A stretch of DNA of 64,000 bases from Chalciporus piperatus (Eukaryota; Basidiomycota; Agaricomycetes; Boletales; Boletaceae): NCBI GenBank assembly GCA_038093975.1, contig JBBPTG010000006.1:372001-436000 (forward strand), written 5' to 3'. Positions 57,534-64,000 of this stretch are shown here, one piece after another (positions within the stretch are counted from its first letter, which is position 1; every line of letters starts with the position of its first letter). A program made the position numbers and the translations under genes. The notes under the pieces are model-generated. The model did no database searches, had not been told where the DNA came from, and was given only the letters and a program-made list of their open reading frames with translations.

Positions 57534-60193
57534 ATGAGTGCAGTCAGAAGGGTTGACCGGCGTGCCACCAGAAACAACCACTCCTCGCCCTACGCGCGAC
57601 CTGCTGCTAGGTCAAACAAGGTCCAACCACCCAAAAAATCAGTGTGTAGACCTCCACCTTTCTGAACCACCTTTGTATTCACCTTTCTCAGGGTTGGAGT
57701 ATTTCTGGACTGTTAAATTTTCTTAACCCATTCGGAGGCGGGAAAAGCGAACAAGAGGAGGATGACTACGACTCCGAGGACGACTTAACGGTTACCCGAC
57801 GTTCTCCCCCCGTTCCCATAATTCGTCGGCAACATTCACCGCCTCCTCCCCCTCCCGTTCAACCTCCACCGCAGGCATGTACACGACCTTCGTTCCTTCG
57901 AGTTCAAGATCGCTCAATCCTCGTTTAGTTGACAATAAGGCAATCGGCAGTGAATGGGGAGGCTGCAGAATCAAGTCATGCTTCACAGTCATCTCGCCAC
58001 CAGCCATCGTTTTCCTTCACCTCACCGACACCAGCAGGTTCCAATTCATCCCTGGTTAAACACCTTGAACCAGTTACAAGGTTCCTGGTCGAAAAGGCCG
58101 GGCAACCTCTCAACGAGTTTGAGGCGGCTGGTATAGTCGATTATATCCAGAAGAACGTGCAAGGTACGCTCAAGTATGCGCTGCGTCGGGCATGCGGTCA
58201 CTCACCATTCGCTACTTTCGGAGTAGGGTCACCCTCCAATCTCGACAGACCCGAACCGTTCCGATTTTCTACCTCACCTTCTCGTAGTTTGTCCCCCAAC
58301 TTGGGACAAACCGAAGGAGATGCGGGGGGACCACGCAAAACACTTTCTAGGAACCCTAACGGAGTGTATAGGTGGCAGGGTGCAGGGAGCTCGCGGCCAC
58401 GCAATCGGTACCAGTCTCCTGGTTTCGCACCTCGAACGCAACATCGAATGAAACTGTCTCCCCCTAAGACGCCGTTGACCACGGACACGAAGCGACGGCG
58501 TGTGGGTGACAGGGCTGAGTCTTCAACGCCTCAAAAGGCAGCAGTGCCGTCTACCTCCACAGTCGTCTTCCCTCTCTCAGGGCCAGATTCCCCTATGGCA
58601 GTTTCACAGCATGTTGGGTCCTCGGCAACCGTTCCGGACGGCAACGCCCCCGTTTCCTCAACGCTTGGAACTGTACAGCCGGTCACGCCGAAAGCGAATG
58701 GTATACAGCCTCGCATCCGCACAGCTGCATTGCCCTTGAAATCCACCACACCGGCCATTCCGTCACCATTGCGTCAGGCCTGGAGAGACAGCGACTCTCC
58801 GCCACAGGGTTCGCTACCTTCACGACCCACTCGAGCAGCAGGCTTCATGACAGAACTCATCAAGGAGGTCACACCAACCAAGAGGCCAGATGTTTCCAAC
58901 CCTTACCAAACTGCTAGCCCCGTAAAGCCTCCGGCACCGGTTAGGAAGCCTGTGCTTAAGCGACCCAAACCTGCCCCCAAACCAGTCGAGGAGCCAATCG
59001 AAATGGTGCCAGAAACATCTGCACAGGCTATCATCGAAGCAACTGTCCCCAAGGTGAGCTTGTCCTTTCCTGATCACCCTGGCGGTTGGCTCATGGTCGT
59101 TGACTTATAGGGAACTAAACGATCGAGACCACCAAAAATGGAACAGCCAACTCGTGCAGAGGACATGATGGATAGTGAGCCCTCACCCCCTGTGGTGAAT
59201 GGCTCCACACAACCTGTTAGATTCCCTGGCGTAATTAAGACCACTGTGGAGACTATCACCATTGTAGAGGAAGAAGAGAGCCCTACCAAGCGGCGGAAGA
59301 CCCTTCAGCCTCCGGTCACGATTCAAGAAGCTGAGGAGACTAGTCCTTCCATGGGAGTGATCCGTCCAATAGAAATCGTTGAGCCCACCGACGACGCTTC
59401 CCGTATCAATGGCAAGGTGACTTCATCAGCACCAGCACCAACGCTGTCTCCCCCTCCCGTTCAAAAGCCACTCTTTGGTGGTGTCAAGGCCTCTGCACCC
59501 AAGGAACCTTCCAAACTTCGGTATAGTTACCAAGCCGACAAAGTGGAGGTCAAGGGGTCAGAAGCAGCAACATCTCCGCAGAGGTTCCCGTCGTTCTTTG
59601 TTCCTGTCCCCGCCCCCTCGGTGCCAGCTCCAGCCCCGGCCCCTGCAAAGGCTAAGTTATCACCAAAGGAAGAGGCTCTTGCAATGGACGTTGGCAAACT
59701 CCCCACGTATACATTCACCGCCACAACTTCAACCTCTTACCCCGCTGGGCCCAGTACCTCCTCTGCGCGCAACACCGTGTTGGCCATGTCAGTCACTGCC
59801 TTGCCGACTTACGAATTCAAACCTGTCACCGCACCAGTACGCGCGATGAATGGGTTTAACTGGACGGCAGCCGGGTTGAAGGCGCCTACCACTGTGGAAC
59901 AGGGGTGGAAGTGCACGGTTTGTGACCTCCAGAACCCAGCCAGCGCAAAGGAGAAATGCACAATCTGTGACGCCCCTAGGGAAACCTCCACAAACTCTCA
60001 TGCGCCTAAGCCGACTCCACCCCCTCCCGCTCCATCCGCGCCGATCGCCCCAGTGAAGGCCTTTGACTGGGCTGCAGCAGGCATGGCACCCAAGCCAAAG
60101 CCTGCAGATGGTACATGGAATTGTTCAGTCTGTACACTTTCCAATCCTGCAAGTGCTACAGATAAGTGTATTATTTGTGATGCGCCTCGTTGA
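57534..60193 (+). CDS. Nucleoporin-like protein with two RanBP2-type zinc fingers
   Basis: Four exons (57534-57641, 57692-57874, 57929-59053, 59111-60193) give 832 residues. The basic N-terminus is followed by G-W-S-I-S-G-L-L-N-F-L-N-P-F-G, an amphipathic segment like those in Nup1/Nup60/Nup153. A long Ser/Pro-rich, disordered middle follows. The C-terminus has two repeated modules: W-T-A-A-G-L then W-K-C-T-V-C-D ... C-T-I-C-D-A-P-R, and W-A-A-A-G-M then W-N-C-S-V-C-T ... C-I-I-C-D-A-P-R. These are RanBP2-type fingers (CX2C, CX2C), known in Nup153 to bind Ran. Intron 57875-57928 has a GC donor (CAG|gcatgt). Placement at the nuclear pore basket is inferred. Confidence 0.8.
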
Positions 60194-60455
60194 ATACTGC
60201 TTGGCATGCACACGCGTGTTCGTTTACATACATTCTCGCCTCGATGTGTCTGTTTTTTTTTATTCTTCATTGTGGCTATATCACCTGCTTTCAACTCGAA
60301 GATGTCATGTCCTCGTTGCACCAGATTCTACACCAAGCGAACCCTAGTCGCCTATTACATACACACAAATACAGACACATGCTGTGAGGAACGTTCATGG
60401 GTGCCAGTGACTTATAATCAAAGTGTTCGTCATATGCAGCTTCAGTAATAATTCG

Positions 60456-62118
60456 TCACAATGCTTGACCGAAATCCAACTTGCGCGCCAACGGTCGAAC
60501 ACCGTCTATCGGTGAAGTGAGTTTGCGTTTCAGTTTGTTGGGTGGTGCGGCTTTGACACCAGGACCTGACGCCAAGAGTTCGACGTTGCCGTCTACTTCT
60601 TCGAGGGGACGAGCTTGGACAGAAGCAGGTTTAGGAAGTTTGGATGGATGTGTTGGGTAAGGGAGTGAGGTGAAATACGTGTGATGGAGAGCCTGTAAAA
60701 GGAAACAGTTGAGTCCGGTCAGGCTCACGAGGATGGAAAAGCAATGAGCCTATCTGCAACACATTGCTGTGCGCATGGGGACCCAATGAATGAATGAATA
60801 AATGAATGACAAACCTCTTTTGCTCCGATCCGTTTTCGTGGCTCGTATGTCAGACATCGACTGAGTAGGTTCAATGCATCTCCGGATGCAGCTGTGAAGA
60901 GGTCACGGAGAGGTGTGCGAGGGAATTGACCGACGGGGACGTAATCTGGGAGTTTGGTGTGGCCCTACAGGTGGGTTGGTGAAGGTGCACATAGTGGTAT
61001 TTTTAGTCAGCTCGTGTTGCACGAAAACATGCAGGAGCGGGACAAGCGAAGAAAGGACGCTCACCGGCCAATCCTCTTCGGAGGGCGTTCCGAGCGCTCG
61101 GAAGATGGTTTTCAATTGGTCCATGTCTGACTCCCCGGGTAGATATGGCGTGCGTAACATCAATTCTGCAAAGATGCAACCGACGGACCATGTGTCGACT
61201 GCCGTGCTGTAGTATCTGCAGCCAAAGAGAAGCTCAGGTGGGCGATACCATCTGTGCAGAAAGGAATTGGATGAGACTCTGGGATGGCATTGGTGCGGTG
61301 GAACACGAACGAACCGAGTGATGACCTGACACGTCATCTTGTATCCTGGGTCTGCAAAGTCTCTTGCCAGACCGAAATCGGCGAGCTTGAGCTGCCCGTC
61401 TGAAGCGATAAGCAAGTTGTTTGGTTTAAGATCCTGTATGAAGGCAATAGTATCGTCTCAGCAAACAAAACTCCCAGACCCCAAAATGCGTCTTGGAGAG
61501 GCATTAAGTGGAGGCGTACCCGGTGAAGAATGAAACTCCTATGGCAGAACTCCAGTCCGCGAAAGGTCATTGCCATCCATGACTTTATGTCTGCAGGCAA
61601 GAAGACGAGGGTACGATCTTTGATGATGATCTCGAGGTCGCTGTCCAAGAATTCGAGGACAAGATTGAGGTTTGTTTTTGAAGAAAACACATCCATGAGC
61701 TGTCGTGGGTCGCAAGAATCGGGTGGCGGTAAGCAAGGACGGAAAGCATGAAAGGTAAATTGGGAGAGAGACGTGCCTCGATGATGTTCTGGTGGTGTAA
61801 CTCGCGAAGGTACTTGACCTCGCGTACGGCGGACATGTCGAGGCCATCCTTGAACTGCCCGACCTTTATCTTCTTGATGGCAACCTTTCTTCCCGTAGAG
61901 GCTTCACGACCTGTTGGTTATCAAAGTGGATGAGGTAGGACTGACCGATATGCTATGGATTCGAACGAACCTCTGTATACAACGGCGTAGGTACCTTCAC
62001 CTATTTTCTGGTCTTTCACCCTGCCAGTGGTCAGTCAACACCGAGCACATGAAAAGAAAGTCGACAAGTTCACCATCTTTTCTGTCGTTCCAAGTTGGCA
62101 TTTTCGACTGCATCCATC
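60456..62118 (-). CDS. Cyclin-dependent kinase 7 (CAK / TFIIH kinase)
   Basis: It phosphorylates the RNA polymerase II CTD within TFIIH and may activate other CDKs. Eight exons (62075-62118, 61971-62020, 61777-61910, 61520-61699, 61315-61433, 61065-61251, 60815-60964, 60456-60692) give 366 residues. Motifs: [17 protein letters not shown] (ATP lysine), M-S-A-V-R-E (PSTAIRE position), [17 protein letters not shown]-loop [14 protein letters not shown], and the CDK7-specific end [14 protein letters not shown]. The start at 62118 (not 62102) keeps R-Q-K-R-W-V-K-D-Q-K in frame. Intron 61700-61776 has a GC donor (GAG|gcacgt). Confidence 0.93.
60786..60810. repeat. Short tetranucleotide repeat (aatg)n
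   Basis: An imperfect run of aatg units (six, with one aata) lies inside the last intron of the CDK7 gene. It is a microsatellite-type repeat with no expected coding effect. Confidence 0.8.
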
Positions 62119-62341
62119 TAATACTCGCTCGTCGTGCTGGTCAACATCCACGACGAAATAACCGTCCAAGTGGACATCGAGGGGGTCTGCTACTAATGAG
62201 TTACCAAATGGAGACATTGGCGTGTCCTCGAGTGCACGTCCCGCAATTCCGTCTGACGAGTCTGATCTCCCAGTGACAGTGGCAGCTATTATATTCCTGC
62301 TCGGTCGCTGGAAGAATGGCAACATGTTGTCCAGATCGTTC
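62119..62341. promoter_or_regulatory. Head-to-head promoter region, CDK7 / Nudix
   Basis: The start codons are about 220 bp apart. A short out-of-frame ATG at 62315 overlaps the Nudix start region and could act as an upstream ORF. Confidence 0.35.
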
Positions 62342-63347
62342 ATGACCGCGACACTGGCTGCAGCACCAGCCAACAGCCCAGTACAGTCCTCTATCATCTC
62401 TCTCACCGCCCCATTCACTCACGCATCGCTTGCAACGATCCGAGATGCTCTCGCTGAAGCGGGAAACGCGGATAACATTACCCCAGACCCGGCGGAGCCC
62501 CATGCAGCGGTCCTCGTCCCACTTTGCAATGTGAACAATACTCCTGGCGTGTTACTCGAGGTAAGAGGGAAGCTAAGGTCTCACGCAGGAGAAGTGAGGT
62601 ATGTCCAGAGTGATCCCGTGAGTCGTATCCCTGTCTGACTCGTGAATCAGCTTTCCAGGCGGCAGAGTCGACAAAGTATATTCCTTAAATGCTGCACCTA
62701 TGGCTATGCTCATTCCTTGCCCAGTCAGATCCATCTTTCCTAGCTGCAGCCTTGCGGGAAGCCCAGGAAGAAGTGGGCATCCCCCCGCGTCAGATCGACA
62801 TCATTGGACAATTCGGGCCTCCTGAGCTCAGCCTCAGAGGTCTCCGAGTATGGCCTTACGTCGTGAGTCCTCCCTACTTGCTGCGTCTTCACGAAATCAA
62901 GACCATCTGTTCCAGGGTTTCATTCGTCCTCCAGGGAGCATGTCACCCTCACAAACCATGGAATCAAGTACCCACTCTAGATCAACTGATTCCACTTCTG
63001 GAACTAGAAACATAAGCCCCGACAGGCCTGATGATACCTCTCATACCCCTCTTCCATCTATATCCCTCGACTCCCTAACAATCTCCCAACCCGAGGTAGC
63101 CACAATATTCCATCTTCCCCTCACTGCTCTCGTCTCTCGCCAGCGACTCAAGCCTCATTACTTTCGTGGTGGACCCTACTGCGCTATCGACGTATCGGAT
63201 CTCGTTCCACCAGACGGGCCATGGGCATCTGACGATACACGTGGACAGTCCGAAATTGCCAGCGAGGGTAGAGGGAGACTGGAAGTTTGGGGATTGACAG
63301 GGTGGTACCTCTCTCTCTTGATGAAGATATTGAGGGCCTACCAATAG
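62342..63347 (+). CDS. Nudix hydrolase, CoA diphosphatase-like (PCD1/NUDT7/8)
   Basis: Four exons (62342-62598, 62651-62675, 62725-62862, 62916-63347) give 283 residues. An in-frame ATG at 62324 would add six residues (M-L-S-R-S-F). The Nudix box G-x5-E-x7-R-E-x2-E-E-x-G is rebuilt across two introns: S-F-P-G-G-R-V-D-K on a 25-nt exon, then A-A-L-R-E-A-Q-E-E-V-G-I. The preceding V-L-L-E-V-R-G-K-L-R-S-H-A-G-E-V and later P-H-Y-F-R-G-G-P-Y fit the CoA-diphosphatase branch. It probably clears CoA derivatives in mitochondria or peroxisomes; no peroxisomal tail is seen. Confidence 0.88.
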
Positions 63348-63661
63348 TTATCAATGATCGTTTTTGTTTTGGTCAGACAGACACCGAGTGAGCGAGTTTG
63401 GCGTGACCGGCGTTCCGATGACTGGCTCATCTCACCAAGCGTGTCCGCACGAGGGAAACTTCATTAGATTGATCTCGGATCTGTGGCACAAAAAGTTGTA
63501 CTAGGATTGCAGAAAATATGGAAACAGAGTCACCAGATATTAACCTTATTCATACAAACCCACGATTCTGTGCTAGCAATGCAGAGCCATGTGTGATCAG
63601 GCTTCGATGGGGAACGTCGGCGGGCAACGGGCAACGAGCAACGAGCACCGTTACTCATTAA
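63348..63661. other. Intergenic region with a short 7-nt tandem repeat
   Basis: Between convergent genes. Near 63632-63659 a heptamer of the type ggcaacg occurs about four times with small changes. Nothing else is recognised. Confidence 0.5.
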
Positions 63662-64000
63662 TCATTGCTGGTGCGAGTCGGGCGTAGCTGGTGTTGACAT
63701 TTTGCCGATGAGCCAACCGGGTACCCAACCGCGACTGCCATCCTGCTTGACAACCTACAGAATCATGAGTCGGATATACGGTCAGTTTGAAAACGGAAGC
63801 TTACATAGGACCAGTGGTGATGCACCTTGAACACCTTCAATATATCATCTGTCGTCAGATCCAATTCTTCCTCTCCTTTCCTCTCGTAGTCCATCAGTGC
63901 AATGCCGAGGAAACTAGGTGATACAATCCTCAGCGGCAAGATTGGCTTCTTCGAGTTTCCCGGCAAACCGGAAAATCTAGATGCTTTTGCCGCCGCTGTT
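63662..64000 (-). CDS. SH3-domain protein, C-terminal end (partial)
   Basis: Two exons are visible, 63805-64000 (continuing past the window) and 63662-63754, joined TAT|gtaagc ... tag|GTT. The frame gives R-F-S-G-L-P-G-N-S-K-K-P, then an SH3 fold: A-L-M-D-Y-E-R-K-G-E-E-E-L-D-L (ALYDY motif), H-H-H-W-S-Y, and W-V-P-G-W-L-I-G-K, followed by a short tail and TGA. The SH3 domain is thus at the C-terminus. The protein identity depends on sequence beyond 64000. A signalling or endocytic adaptor is likely but not shown. Confidence 0.75.

Noticed and set aside
62075..62102. ATG at 62102 as the CDK7 start
   Set aside because: It is out of phase with the kinase domain. The ATG at 62118 gives R-Q-K-R-W-V-K-D-Q-K in frame.
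1..64000. CRISPR arrays, operons, rRNA genes, intact transposons
   Set aside because: No regularly spaced repeats, polycistronic layout, rRNA blocks, transposase, reverse transcriptase or long terminal repeats were seen.

Overview
The window reads as nuclear DNA of a filamentous basidiomycete, most likely an Agaricomycete. About 30 protein-coding genes lie on both strands. Nearly all are split by many introns of about 48-65 nt, with GT-AG ends and CTAAY-like branch points. The left end carries a decaying tandem F-box family. The housekeeping set (oxidosqualene cyclase, NADPH sulfite reductase, DNA polymerase delta, condensin, Paf1 complex, CDK7) is fungal. I see no bacterial-type operon, CRISPR array, rRNA, convincing tRNA or intact transposon. 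Functions are assigned from motifs read in spliced translations. No database search was possible, so symbols are homology inferences. Exon borders were placed by hand from splice signals, reading phase and family conservation.

Layout. 1-3362: three F-box-like copies (a partial copy, a pseudogene and a frameshifted copy). 3598-6081: dynein intermediate chain. 6363-8433: alanine-glyoxylate-type aminotransferase. 8820-13467: sulfite reductase beta subunit. 13934-16668: lanosterol synthase. 16925-18682: ARP9-like actin-related protein. 18902-19432: ribosomal protein L30. 20059-21254: three-finger C2H2 protein. 21693-26123: DNA polymerase delta catalytic subunit (23 exons). 26370-27474: phosphomannomutase. 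27666-29822: VMS1/ANKZF1. 30006-32894: condensin CAP-H. 33319-33701: small unknown protein. 34607-38840: two tandem paralogues of a family I do not recognise. 39655-41347: LEO1. 41394-43453: ataxin-10-like. 43575-45641: BRAP/ETP1-like RING protein. 45824-46693: VMA12/TMEM199-like. 46821-53090: a duplicated Gfo/Idh/MocA dehydrogenase flanking about 3 kb of degenerate sequence with an F-box/LRR remnant. 53301-53897: OHCU decarboxylase. 54237-54944: J-domain protein. 55471-56454: proline iminopeptidase. 56622-57338: complex I 21-kDa-type subunit. 57534-60193: RanBP2-zinc-finger nucleoporin. 60456-62118: CDK7. 62342-63347: Nudix hydrolase. 63662-64000: partial SH3 protein.

The genes do not form a pathway cluster. 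The shared theme is compact packing: several head-to-head pairs have only 120-260 bp between start codons, and LEO1 and the ataxin-10-like gene have only 46 bp between stop codons. The most unusual features are in gene structure. Exons of 7 and 13 nt are needed to restore conserved protein motifs. One POL3 intron fits AT-AC ends better than GT-AG. At least five introns have GC donors. The dehydrogenase duplicates are similar in patches, including inside introns, as expected from gene conversion. I found no clearly new multi-gene system. The best candidates for undescribed biology are the paralogue pair at 34.6-38.8 kb and the splicing oddities.
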